This document shows, piece after piece, positions 12,659 to 25,100 of a DNA stretch of 64,000 nucleotides. A model generated the notes under the pieces. It was not told the DNA's origin. It saw only the letters and a program-made list of their open reading frames with translations, and searched no databases. The stretch lies in the NCBI RefSeq assembly GCF_051020975.1, contig NC_135037.1:7378001-7442000 (forward strand), in the 5' to 3' direction. Both the position numbers and the translations under genes were made by a program. The stretch is from Osmia lignaria lignaria (taxonomy: Eukaryota; Arthropoda; Insecta; Hymenoptera; Megachilidae). Positions within the stretch are counted from its first letter, which is position 1; the number at the start of each line of letters is the position of its first letter.

Positions 12659-15060
12659 CAAGAACGTTTCTTTTAAGTCGAACAGGCGGAGACGGCAACG
12701 ACGAAGCAACGAGCGCGCGACTTAAAAGAAAAACGCACGATTAGATTTAATAACACGGAAGGTCAGAGAGATTTCGCAGGTGGTCATATACTTTTATACT
12801 CGACTGGTTGAAACTTCAGCCAGTTGTAACTCAAGTCAAGGGGCTACACACTTGGCCGGCACAAAGCTATCTGACGATCTTACTTGCATTCTGCTGAAGA
12901 ATAGACTTCTAACCGGTGTGAGATAGGCGGTAGGCGAAGATCGCGATCTTTCGGTCCAGCTATTCCGAGGACTGTTCTCGCAGCATGCGCCATATTGTAT
13001 TATACCTATAAACCCATTGCGAGTGTTAGCTTATGAGTCAAAGATTCAATACCATCGACGAGCAATTTGTTTTTCAACGAATCGAACGACCATTTACCCA
13101 GTTGGTTTAAGCGAAACCTAAAATGTCTTTATCTATCGCAGAAATGTTTCGCGGTGCGACGTACATCGTACAAAAATCAGTTAATCGGCGTACATTGAAA
13201 ACGAACGGACACCTCGTTGGCTCGAATCGCATTCCATCGGATCGGTCGGATTTTTCCGATGGCGAAGAGTTAACGGACCGGCCGCTAGCATAATTAATTC
13301 TTCCGGGCGGCACAAGTAGAGCCAAGGTTCTTAAGGGCTCCCAGGTGGCCTGGACCGATACAGCTCTTCCGGCGACCTGGCAGGCGAACGCGCGACACTT
13401 TGAAAAAAATTCCGAGGGCCGAGAGCAGAGGTTGTACCATCTACGGGGCCTCTTTGTGGTACTCGTGCCGCCACACCTGCACCAATGTACTGGCCAACCA
13501 TTGCTACCATCCACCTCGAACGAGAGACGTGGACATCGGTCCGAGGATATAGAGATCCCATATAGGTACAGAGGAATGCCTCCAGGAAGTCGGTTCTTAG
13601 GCGGTTGACATCGCGAAAAACCAGAGCGAATAACTGAGAGAAGTGGAGAAATAGAAGAGTGCGCAGTTTCTTTGAATTGTCCCGTGATTTTGAACTTAAC
13701 GAGCAACATGGACGCTGCCCCCGACGGTTCTATAGGCGTCGATCAGGCCAGTCCCGCTTCTACAAACAAGTGAGAGGTTATTCAAGCTGGCTAGAAAACA
13801 AAGGATACAAATCATTTTTTGCAATAGGATTTAAGTTGATGCCTTAATTGACATCTAAAAGAAGGCATTCGTACAGTTGAAAGAGAGAAAATTTTTTAGA
13901 AGAAATTAGGAGACACGCCTGTTCCAAGGGTCACGATTGCCCTAAATCAACTGCGCATCGCGCGAAACGTACATGGACGTATGCGCCGCGGTGTATAAAT
14001 CATTGATCGGATCTGGCACGGACTGCTTTTTCAAGATTTTTCCCGCTCTCGTCCGAAGTCTATTGAGACGCCTTGGGTAACGAATCGCTCCATACACATA
14101 GGCTGCATCTACGCATAGGAGTTTCGCGCTCGTTCCATCGAGTCATGCCGCTGTCGCGCTCTTCAGGCTTCACGCCTACGCCCGAGGAAAAATAACCGCA
14201 GACCGATCTACAGGTATAATGTACGAAATGTACGATTTACGTAGGTTGTTCAAATAGTTGTAATAGAAAAGACACATTTGTAACTTCTTTGCTGCAAAAG
14301 GCTATAGGCTATGATGGCTTAATCTTTTTGACTGTAATAGCAAATCAAACAAAGTTAAGCGAGTGTTATTATATACCAAAGATATCTTTAAAGAAGGAGA
14401 AAAGAAACTCAGTACAATCAACTTCTGCAAAATAATAAAAATATTAAGAAGAATGCGAAGAAGAAGCGCATACAGCACTGCAAATAAGTGCAGTCGCTAA
14501 TGACCTCAGCTGATACGGCTCTAAATATCAAACGCATAAATAAATAACATCAGTGTGTGTAATTTAACCGTGTTGCTCTGTAAGTTATATCGCGAGGATC
14601 GTAGGCGTGCGCACAAGCTTAGGTACGAGTGTGTAGGTAAGTTAATACGAAAACGTAGGAACGCAGGCAGGAAACGTGTTCAAGTTAATACACGAACTAG
14701 AGTTTCACGTTCTATCGGCGCACGCAGGCGAACACGCAACGCGTCCGCAGTCGCGCTATAAATTCAAGTAATGACCGTTTATAGAAAATAATGGCGATGC
14801 TGGCATACATTTATCACCCGCGCGCGTCACCGGAATCTGCTCTTTCATTGATACGCCGCGGCATCGGGAAATAATTGAGAGGATCCTCTTCTTCTTTATC
14901 TTCGCGCCGCTCTCTGTCCAAATCTCCTCTAGACTGTGTTTCTAATAAATTACGCTTCTTTATATCTTTTCATCGCATAAACGTATAATATTAGGTAGAA
15001 TTATTCGAATTATCAGCGACAGAGCGCGAAAAGGCGGTAGACAACCGGGTTAGGCAGTGG

Positions 15061-15080
15061 CGTCGCGTCGCGTCGCGTCG
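15061..15080. repeat. (GTCGC)n short tandem repeat
   Basis: Four CGTCG units, the reverse-complement motif of the run at 2213-2231. Confidence 0.85.
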
Positions 15081-18000
15081 TGCGGGTAGGCTGGCAAACG
15101 GATACCCGGCGTCAGATAGAAATCGATGCGGAATCAGGCTGAATCTCCATTTACGTCTCACTCACCACACCGTCCGGCTATATTTGCACCGAGATTTCCG
15201 CGATTATTTATCCACGCTCCGCGCACAGACACACGCAGCCACGGGTCCAGCAGGGGTCTGCAACCCCACCAGCTCGGCTTCCAACCGCCCACGCTCGTCC
15301 ACGGACGCGCACATGCACAATTTATGCGAAGAATTCCATGCGGCCAGCTGCACGCTGTCCTCCGGCCGAGTATCCGGATTCCATCGTGCGGAAATACGAA
15401 CGAGAATCGCGGTACACGGTGCTGTCCACTCCGGTTTCACCAGATTTTATATTTTGATCCGTGTCAATCGAAGGAAAATGCTCGGAATGATTACAGAGGA
15501 CAATGCCAGAATGCTGCGGTAAAATCTTGTTGAATCTACTATAATAGTTTCTCTTAACATTCACAGACATACGAATAAAGATCTTTTCTTTTTTGATACC
15601 ACTTGGTTTTTTTTCTCATATCAAAAATAGTAGATAGTAATTAGATTGTCCCGCGTGAGAGATAAAGACTTGTCATTCGAGATCAACTGCTTGACTTGAA
15701 AGGCAACACAAAATGCATTGTCACGGAGCGAGATACTTTTGCATCACTTTGTTGCGCAAGCTCGATATTTATCTCGAAGTGTCTTGTTCAAGTAATTCAA
15801 TTTCTCCTTACAATGTTCCATTGTGACCGTTTAATCCGATGAAGGGAACTTATAACAAAGTAGCACCTTTCTACTTCACCACTCACCACATACAGGGTGT
15901 CTCCTTAAAAGCTTCTGAAAAGTGCGGGATAATAGTTTTAATCGCAGGAACTTTTTAAAGAATATACATTTGTTTCACCTCAATTTGTAATTTTATTAGA
16001 CTGTAAAAGAGTTGAAGTTGATAGTGCCTGCACAAATCTTCTATTAAATGTTCTTGATACAAAATAGCTGGTTATCAGTCGCAGCAGACAATGGATCAAA
16101 GTAAAATCCCTGTACATATTGTTCCTTTACGGATTTCAATCAAGATATTATTCAATGAACACAACATTCGAAGAAGGAGCACCCAATGCGATGTGGCAAA
16201 TTTATTGTAGATCAAAAGATATCAACCCCGAAGCGAATAATGAGATTACAACCAAAGATAATCAAGTAAACGGTATTTATTATTTTAACCAATTCGTGAA
16301 TTTAAAATTATAAAGAAGAGAGATGGAATAAATGATAGGCTATCGGGAAGAAAAACGAAAAAAGAAAAGCGTAACTCGTAAATTCTTGAGAGCGGTCGAT
16401 TAGTATTCATCTAGCCGATTGGATGATACATAAAACACCGAGGCAAATCGCTACTGTGCTTGGGTTAGTTGATTTTTCAACATGCCTGTCGAGAACGATG
16501 TTTCACTACGAAAAATCTGAAATTGCTCTCGCCGTTAATCAGACCGGTGCGGCCGCCGCGGCGCTCCGGTTTTTTAAACGCCAAGTTTTATGCTCTCCTG
16601 TAACGTACACGACGCAGCTATGAATACACGGTGAGCCCTATTAATTACGGGTGACGTTGATTGAATAATCTTATAGAATTATGCTAATCATCCTTCCCTT
16701 CTAACGCCGTTTTTCTTTTCTACTACTTTCTTACTTCTTTCACGATACAATGGATAAGTTTAAGATGTGTATAATTGAAAACCCGCGACGAATGAGAGGA
16801 TTAAGATCATCATAATGATTCTTATTGAAACGAGAGACTTTAACAGGTAATCGATTGCAATAAATTTTGCGATATCATATAAGAGATCGTAACCCATTTA
16901 ATACTCCTATAAATTTTATTATAAGTGGGTAATGAGTATGGACAAGTAATAAATGAAAGTTGATTATTTCGAGTTTAATTGGAGTCTTTTAAAAATAGTA
17001 GTATTCTGTTCATTATTGCTATTTTATAGAGGTGCGTGAAAGCTTAAGATTGCGGTGTTTGATCAAACACGGAAGTGTCCACTGAATCTAAAGTTAAAAA
17101 CATAATATCGCTCTCTCCTCAACTCGTAAAAATAAATAATATCCCATAAAGTTCCAGAGTGAATTGCTGTTGCAAAAGGTAGGCATAATCGTGTCGCGTG
17201 ACAAATTCAAGTAAGGAGCCATCAACCGACAGTTGAACAATTCATCTAATTATCAAGAACGAGTGTGTCTGCGTTATTTTCACGTGTTACGATTTACCAA
17301 CGCTCGTGGCGGTCGTAGAATGTTTTATAATTACTGGATCTAAAGGCAGCTAACGAACAGCATAGGCTATTCGATCGTTTAATAAATCTCTTTTAAATGC
17401 TTTTGTTCGGACGAGATTCGGTGAAAACGGGCTAGAAAGGTTCGTGATACGCCCGTATACTTGTATTGTACGTTTGCAAAACAGCCAAGTGATTGCGTAA
17501 AACGCAGCTGCGAATCGCGCAATTGAAATCGCGGCTCGTTAGAGGCTAGCTCGACCAGTTTGCATAGAGTGCACTCTTTAGTTTTGTCACGGTGCTGCTT
17601 CCAAATCAGATCCACCCACAGTCCATGTCCCTTGGTGACATGATATACGGCGCTTTTAACGACTACCAAGCTACAGCACGTGATTCAGTAACGTATGCAA
17701 AGTATACTAGCGCCGTGCAAGCCTCTTTAAGGACAACTTACAATATTCGTGTTTCCTTACTATGTTAATCTGCCGGCGATTTACACGAGAAAACGTGTAA
17801 CTGTGCCAGAATTTCTTTGAAATATCTTTCGTTTCAGCTAAATAATAATAATCATAAAACACAGCAGATGCTACGAATTTTTCGAGCAACTCGATTAGAA
17901 TAAAAAATCGGTAATTTTCTTGTGAAGAATAAAAACAAGAAGAAAACTGAATCTTTGAGATTTAGAGGCAATCTCGAATAAATCTCCGCGTGATTTTCTT

Positions 18001-18300
18001 TCTTTAAGCCTCACTATTCCCTCCCCCTTTTCCATTTCTCTTGGATTAATGTTCAGGGAGCAGTAAGCTTCGAAGGGAAGCCCGCGTATCCTCGGTTATT
18101 AAGACGTTCAAACTGAAATATGGCGTCCAAAGGAAATAATTGCTCACACTCCTTCTCGGCAAGGCAATAGCCAGCCACTAATTTATAGCCCCGCTATTTC
18201 GAATTGCGAGTAGGACGTACACTACGTGATCTTACCCCTTGGTAACCAAGCCCCCTGCCGAGGTAGCTCCTTGCTCTTGCTCCTTGCTTATACTTATAAC

Positions 18301-18328
18301 TTTCTTTCTTTCTTTCTTTCTTTCTTTC
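18301..18328. repeat. (TTTC)n microsatellite
   Basis: Seven uninterrupted TTTC units. Confidence 0.95.
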
Positions 18329-19479
18329 ATTCTTGCTTTTCATCGTCGAGCTTTCTAAATGGCAACTAGATCATTACTATCTCAGAGGAAAATTTTAGAT
18401 CAGAGAAGAAGATTAGAAATGACGAACGATCGAGGCAGCTTGATATTTCTATGTAACAGGAAGTTAATGACACGATTAATTAATTATTGATTCAAAATAG
18501 TGTGAATTATAATACAGTAACTGCGCACCGCTATCTGTACATTAATCATTAGTTACAGTAATTCTAATTCCTTCTAAGTTTTCACATATTTCCTAGTAGA
18601 AATCATGGGGTCATCGATTGCTACGAATCGCAATTTTAGGATTAGGTACAAACGATTCATTGTAATATGAATATTTAACAAATCGCGAACACTTGTATCC
18701 CGTTCGGTGAGCAATAATTCTCCAGTGAATCGACCAGCTGCGAAAGAATGAAAAAATCATCTGTAGGGGGTTATCTTCCACTCGAATCGCCAGATAAAAC
18801 GCAGAGCTTCCTGCGTAACGTTTGAACACTCTTCTGCGTTCCTCGAAGCGGAATCTCTCGCAGGAGGAAGACAAATATCTTCCTAAGTGAAAAAATTTTT
18901 AAACGACACTACTCAAAGTTGTTTCATTTATCTATCCATTTAATCTGCGTTGCTATATCGCGGTCCTGATCGTAGAAAAACCAATCTGTTCCTACAGAAA
19001 ATAAGATTCACTGAATTCAACCGTATTTTTCCTCGCGATTTCGTCCTGACTGTCTGTCTGCCATTTCTCTTAACGTCCGCCCGTCTCATTAATGCCGCGA
19101 CACACGGGAGACCCCAAGACTGGTGTAACTGCCCGCATGATAAATGCACACAGATAGCGGAGCTCGGCTACCGTGCAACTATGCGTCTTACTTCTGTCAC
19201 TTCGCGCGGGACGAGCAACTCGCGAAACATGGAATTTCGTGTGTACGCATCTGGAACGGAGAAACCTTACCCTTGTCGCTTCCTTCAAATCCCATTCAAT
19301 GAATTATTCTTACAGTTCGCTACATTCTGTTTTATTATGTACATGCTTGATACACGGGGACGTTCTGGTTAAACGATACGGAACAGTGGTAGAAGAAGAA
19401 ACAAGACTTTACAGTTATAAGCATCAGATTGAAAATCCTAACTAACAACAAGTTGAGAATAAAAGACACTAATGGCTTT

Positions 19480-19843
19480 GTTTCCGAATGGCTCCACCAA
19501 AATTGAGAACTCAGGTTCGGTATATAACCTAAATTGACTACCAGAAACCGATTAAAATTGGTTTCAATTTTGGGACTACTTATGTGCTATTCGATACTGA
19601 GCATGCGCTATTCAATACTGCGCATGCGCTATTCGATACTGCGCATGCGCTGTTCGGTACTGAACATATGCTATTCGATACTGCGCATACACAAAACCTA
19701 ACCTAATTTAACCTAACCTTACCACGATATCTCGAAAACGGTAAGACATCCAGCTCTGAAATCAATTTTAATCTGTTTCTGGTAGTCAATTTAGGTTACA
19801 TACCGAACCTGAGTTCTCAATTTTAGTGGGGCTATTCGGAAAC
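19480..19843. mobile_element. long-TIR MITE family, copy A
   Basis: The element begins GTTTCCGAATGG and ends with the inverted end CTATTCGGAAAC. The arms are alignable for about 90 bp and include TTGAGAACTCAGGTTCGGTA near the tips. A second copy lies at 50632-50951. The middle holds a five-unit 21-bp array (19586-19690) and a CCTAACCTAATTTAACCTAA word that resembles the insect telomere repeat. No transposase is present and no target duplication is obvious, so the superfamily is open. Confidence 0.88.
19586..19690. repeat. five-unit 21-bp minisatellite inside MITE copy A
   Basis: The units read GCTATTCGATACTGCGCATGC with small changes and start at 19586, 19607, 19628, 19649 and 19670. Unit junctions produce TGCGCATGCGC at 19619-19629 and 19640-19650, which is the NRF-1 / Erect-wing type palindrome. 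Copy B of the element has only one unit. Confidence 0.92.
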
Positions 19844-22017
19844 TTATCCGACACTAACTGAACTTGACATTTACTAAAATTGCTGTACTAAAAATTACTG
19901 GGATTAAAGTATACGTTTACAACTGCAATCTCAGCAATGGTGGTTACCTTATTGAAATAATTTTAAAATTAACAGCTGTTGTAATTTCACTTGAACACGA
20001 AGAGAAATGCAGTCTTATTACACGTTTCGGTGGGAACATTCAAATCAACTGCTGTTCATCGTGGCTGATATCCGATTACAGGATCTCGTTACGATCGATT
20101 CTGAGCATCAAGACGCACGAACGGAGAACCAAACTCGCGGTTGTCATTCAGCGCGAACAGTATCGCTGCTTTTAACCTCGGAGAAAAAGGCGAAGGGAAG
20201 TCGGAAGGTAACGGGGTGCAATCGTGATAATAAACTTCGTTAGACGTAAGCGTGATCGTTCCTAATAATAACCAGCAACCGTTTCATTACGATTACTGCC
20301 CCATAAACACAGCATCCGATCCACCAATTATCATTTTGCAACTAAGAAACGAACACATCGATGGAGTATGCCTCACAATTCACGATAAGAGGAAATAAAC
20401 AGATTTTGTTATAAAAATCAAATTGACGCATCGACAAGGATGTATTGGAAATTAAATTTTTAGCAGAAGGTTAGTAAAGGAGTTTATTAAATTATCTAAG
20501 GAAAAATTGAATTAATAAAATTTAATTAAATAGGCGCAGCAAGAATTTTTCGAATTCCTAATGGCCAATCTGGGTATCGATATTGTAATGGCTACCCCGT
20601 GCATACGATTCGCCTTTGCACAATGAAAATAATTAAAGAAATAGAGTAACGTAATATCAGAACGATGGTATTTGCAAATTAGATGGCGTCTCTGGTTTTC
20701 ATCATTCATTACCTGTTCGATTAGATAGGGGTCTGTTCTTAGATTGCACAGTTACATCTACCTGATCAGCCAAACCAGCTTGGTCGCACTGTTTTTCACC
20801 GGGATGGTCGTTTGTTATTTAGCGAACAGCATGGCATTAACACGAGATCGTAATGACATATCTGTTCTAGTTTAAGTTAAGCGAACGGACCAACAGGAAC
20901 AAGAGCGAGACGGGACAGTAATTTCAGGCCATTAACCGCGTCCTTGCAGGACCGTTTAATCTGAATGAAATCCTCGTTTCTATAATTATACCAAGTGACA
21001 GAGGGAACGGGAAATTGATGAAGATCCGGCTTGCGACGATTTCGAGTTGCCGATAATTATATAATCTGTTTGTTTACTCATCAGACGTACACGTTTGGTT
21101 GCTGTATATGAAATAGTTGATTTTTAAGTATTACAAGTCCGACATGATACGATATAAAAGAATCATTATGTTAATTCGAAGCTAAGATTCGGTGGGAATG
21201 ACTACAAGATGGCTGGTTGCTCGAAAGTAATAGAATTAGTATCGTATTTATGTTTGATATTACCCGCTGTTCTATATTGCATGCAGTTACCTCCTGTCAA
21301 AACGATAAGCAGTTCGCAGACAACCATCGTTTTTACTTTCCTTTACTTGTGTAATTAGTATCGGACAAATAATTACGTAATTCAGCCGGTGTAACTGTAG
21401 GTGGCGAAACGTGAAAATTTATTTGATGGTAGCCGAGATAATCGTTAACAGCTGTACCAAGAGATTGTGCAGCGTTATCTTCCGAACGATCGATAAACCT
21501 GTTGTGAAACGAACTCGAGAAAATTTTATCTGCACGCGATTCGGCTATAATCGTCCTTAATCGTTGTCAGGATGCGGTAAATAACGCAAATCAGTATTTG
21601 ACGTTAGAGTAAAATCAGTGGAACGAGGAACTGTTAAGCAAGCATTCGAGAACGTCAAGTTCCTTTGAGATACGATAAAATACCGAACCCTGGACAAATA
21701 AATTTTCCTGAACCGAAATATAAATCCTGATTTAATCCTTTAAATCTTCCAAAATATTATTTACATTTCTGAATAGATCATAGTTCATCTTTTTATAAAA
21801 AAACAATACCTTTGATAACAAGAAATGAAAAATATGATCAACAAAATATAAAATTAATAAATAATGTGTATATACAAATTCTTTTTTCTTTTTGCAACTT
21901 TTTTTGGCAAAAAAAGAAAAGAGAATTTGCGTTTATAAATTATTAATCAATAAAATCAATGAATAATAAATTTTCAAACAAAATGTTAAAATTAATTATT
22001 GCTGGCGTGCAACGGTT
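19844..22017. other. intergenic stretch and probable 3' UTR of the cortex-like gene
   Basis: The part near 21,720-22,017 is AT-rich and should carry the 3' UTR of the minus-strand gene. I see no canonical AATAAA on that strand, only variants such as TATAAA (TTTATA near 21931 on the plus strand) and ATTAAA near 21730. A poly-pyrimidine/poly-purine hairpin lies at about 21880-21922. Confidence 0.4.
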
Positions 22018-22172
22018 CTACCGAATGTTAAAGTATTTGAATTCTTTGAAGTTTGTAACTGTTGATTTGTTTGGTATCTCTCGAAATTTATGTTGCTTCT
22101 TAAGTTTCATCTTGTACTGGTACTCGTTACCGAAGAAATTATATATCATTAACGAGTCATCGCATTGAACAG
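22018..22172 (-). CDS. cort: cort coding exon 8, end of blade 7 and IR tail
   Basis: After acceptor TATATTTTTCACAG it reads QCDDSLMIYNFFGNEYQY, then a basic tail, and ends FNIR followed by TAG at 22020-22018. The terminal Ile-Arg is the family's APC3-docking signal and confirms the exon choice. Confidence 0.88.
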
Positions 22173-25100
22173 CTGTGAAAAATATATTGTCTCATTAGCT
22201 TCCTTCGTTTAAATCATCATTAAAGTCAAATTATATCACAGAGGATATTTAATACTATAATCATTTCCATATAATTACATAAACTACGTATAAAGAGGAA
22301 TACTAGAGGACACGACTTGCACCCAGAATCAGCAGTTTTAAAAGTGACAATCCAAACCATAAAACAACTATGAATATATTGATTATCAACACAAACCAAT
22401 TAGGTACTTACTTCCATCAACGAAGCAAGAGTGAAAGAAACGATTCTCGCTCACCTAATTGAGTATGATCGAAATTCCAGAGGATACTGTTGACTCGTAT
22501 CTTCTTATCAACTGGCAAGACATCGACAATGTGATCGAGGTTCGCGAAAACCGGCATCACAGTATAACGATTCCGTCTTCGTCGACACGACCAATGAACG
22601 ACCAGCTCTGCGCTACGTTTGTTCCAAGCCAAGTTCTCCACGGCACCGTGAAACTTAACGAGACGATAACTCACGGCATCAACCTTGTTCACGTTCCAGA
22701 GTAACAGGGACCCGTTGCCTAAGCCACCGCCTATGCATAAACAGCTACCATCGTGCGGGTGCCAAGCCAATGCCTGCCATTCATTTCAAAAATAGAGGGT
22801 TACTGTAAAATCCAGTATTTTAGGATGTCCAGTATTTTGTCAACATACTTTAACAGGCTCGTAGTAGCAAATACTCAAAAATGGAGTCATATCTGGCCAG
22901 AGAAAAATTTGAACATCCATGTCCAGCGCGGATGAGGCCAAGTATCGATAGTCCTTGGAAAATGCAAGCGAGAGCAAAGTCTGCGTGTGTGCTCGTACTG
23001 AATCGATATATTCGCCATTTTTCGCCGAATAAACCGAGATCAATCCTTTGCAACCCCTGTAAACAAAATAAATAGTATTCCATAATGTAGGCGTTTAGTG
23101 GAGACGAATTCCTCTCCCCGGACGCCTTTAGTTCGGGCCGGGGACCGCTAGGTGGCGGCGAGATGATCGGTGACAGTGTTCTCGCTAGCGGTCGCCCGGC
23201 ATGCAAGTTACGAATTGCGTTATGATAGGTATCTGGGGCAGGGATCGTCTGTCGTCAGCCCCACTGATGAGTCTGACAGACGATCCCGAAACGAAACTCC
23301 TTTTTCTCCCCTCTTCTACAATAAATAATTAAGTGACAAATTGCAAGAATTCAAAATTCCGGATGAAAATCACTCACGTAACAATTAGTTGGTCGTCTTT
23401 TGACCAACAGGCACATCGTATCACACAGGGTGTATCGAACATGGTTACGCTCGCGCACTTTTGCGTCCATATTATTTTCTGCTTTTCCACCGAGTATACT
23501 TTGATCTTCGAAGAGATTGTACATATAACCAATTTGTCTCCTGTTAAAATTTCACACGTTGTTAAACGCTACTTGTATTCTCTCGATAATGATTTATGTA
23601 TTATAATATGCAATAGATTATATCAAACAAACCGACCTGCACCACTCCATTTCACTAAGCACACATTAGTTGCATTCAAGTTTTGCAATCTCTCTACTGT
23701 TTGAGATACCCGGCTGTCGTAACACATCAGTGTACCTTCAATCTTCGCCACAAATACGTTTCTCGAACTCCAATCGATCAGATGATAACGATACTCTTCG
23801 AGCATTAGAAAAAGTTTTATTATTTTAAAAACATTTAATACCTAAAGTTCCCTAACCCTTTCCTCCCCCATCAGTGTTCAAATTAAATCTAATGTTTAAT
23901 AAGTTTTTTAATATGTCTATCCTTCTATTTATATGATGCCTTTTCGTCGAGATCATTGAAATCGGTGAACTGTACCCTATTCTATATAATTATCAAAAAA
24001 AAAGAAAAAAGGTTTGATGGCTTAGGTAGGAGGTAAGCTCGAAATATCCTAGAATTTTATGAAATTCTTACGTGACGACGTCTGGAATCCAGGTATATCC
24101 AATATGGACTCCATAGTGCCTATTAAAGGCCTCTTTCGTGGCTTCGATTTCCACATTCCATCTTCGAAGCATTTCTCGTCCCACAGGTCTTTAGACTGCT
24201 CTGCAAAGTTTCCAGGCGACTTGTTTTCCGAGGATAAGTGGCTACCGCGCAGCACTTGTTTCTGTCTCAATCCTGGTATAACGTTTCCCTCCACCATTAA
24301 CTGGTGCATAAATTTCTTTTGCCATGCGGTCGGTAGAGACTTTACCTATATGTATATCGTTCATCGATCGTTTAGTTAATCTAGGCAAAACGTGATCCTC
24401 GAATGTCAATTGAACGTTACACGAACTGTACAATTTTTAGAGGATTGGTATTTTTATGAAACGTAAATATATATTAGAAATAAATATTATTTTCAATAGG
24501 ACTGAAAGCATAGAGATGATACAGTATGTCATTGACTCATTGTTTTATTTCTATGAGAAAATGATAAGTCGCGTTAGATTATTATAATCATAAATCGCAT
24601 AACAGAACAGTCTACATCGATGAAGCTATTCATAGCAATCTATAAGGGAAATAAGGGTAAAATAAAGAGCGGTGGTCGGATGTCAAGCGAAGTGGTAGCA
24701 GACAGGCTCGCCTACAAGGATCTTCTGGAAAAAGGAGGAAAGAGGCAAAGGAAATATGATCGATGCTAGTATATTATTGCTTGTTGTTATTATAGTAACA
24801 TTATCGACGTTGTTGGGTGCGTTATATTCAGGAAATTACGTTTCTAGGATATCTTCGTTTAGCGATTTCGCGACTCACGTTTAATTACGACTTTCCATTC
24901 TCTTCGATTCCTATTTTCTTCTTTTCCTATCCTTGCCAATGAAGACGCTAACGTTAATTTCACAGCGTTAATCGAACTTAAGTTGAAAAATAGGTAAGCG
25001 GTTCCGCGAATAGTTACAACGTGAGTGTAATTGAATCCGAGATTGGATGATCAGTTTATTTTCTCTTCTTGCGCGTTCGATTAGTCTTATTCCTTTTTCG

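Larger units (their letters stand above)
12700..19479. other. long intergenic stretch with CpG-rich islands, no gene confirmed
   Basis: Islands lie at about 13,100-13,610 and 14,800-15,450. The first is open for up to 200 codons on the minus strand but also in two other frames, with no recognised domain, so I do not call a gene. A GC-rich imperfect hairpin lies around 16537-16570. A perfect 13-bp palindrome, CTTGGTAACCAAG, lies at about 18238-18250. Confidence 0.4.

Noticed and set aside
13107..13709. 200-codon open frame on the minus strand
   Set aside because: It lies in a GC-rich island that is also open in two other frames. There is no recognised domain, no convincing splice context, and the sequence is Arg/Ser/Pro-rich as expected of translated CpG DNA.
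23423..23436. CACAGGGTGTATC, resembling transposon ends near 8715, 15891 and 41919
   Set aside because: It lies inside cort exon 5 and is explained by coding sequence.
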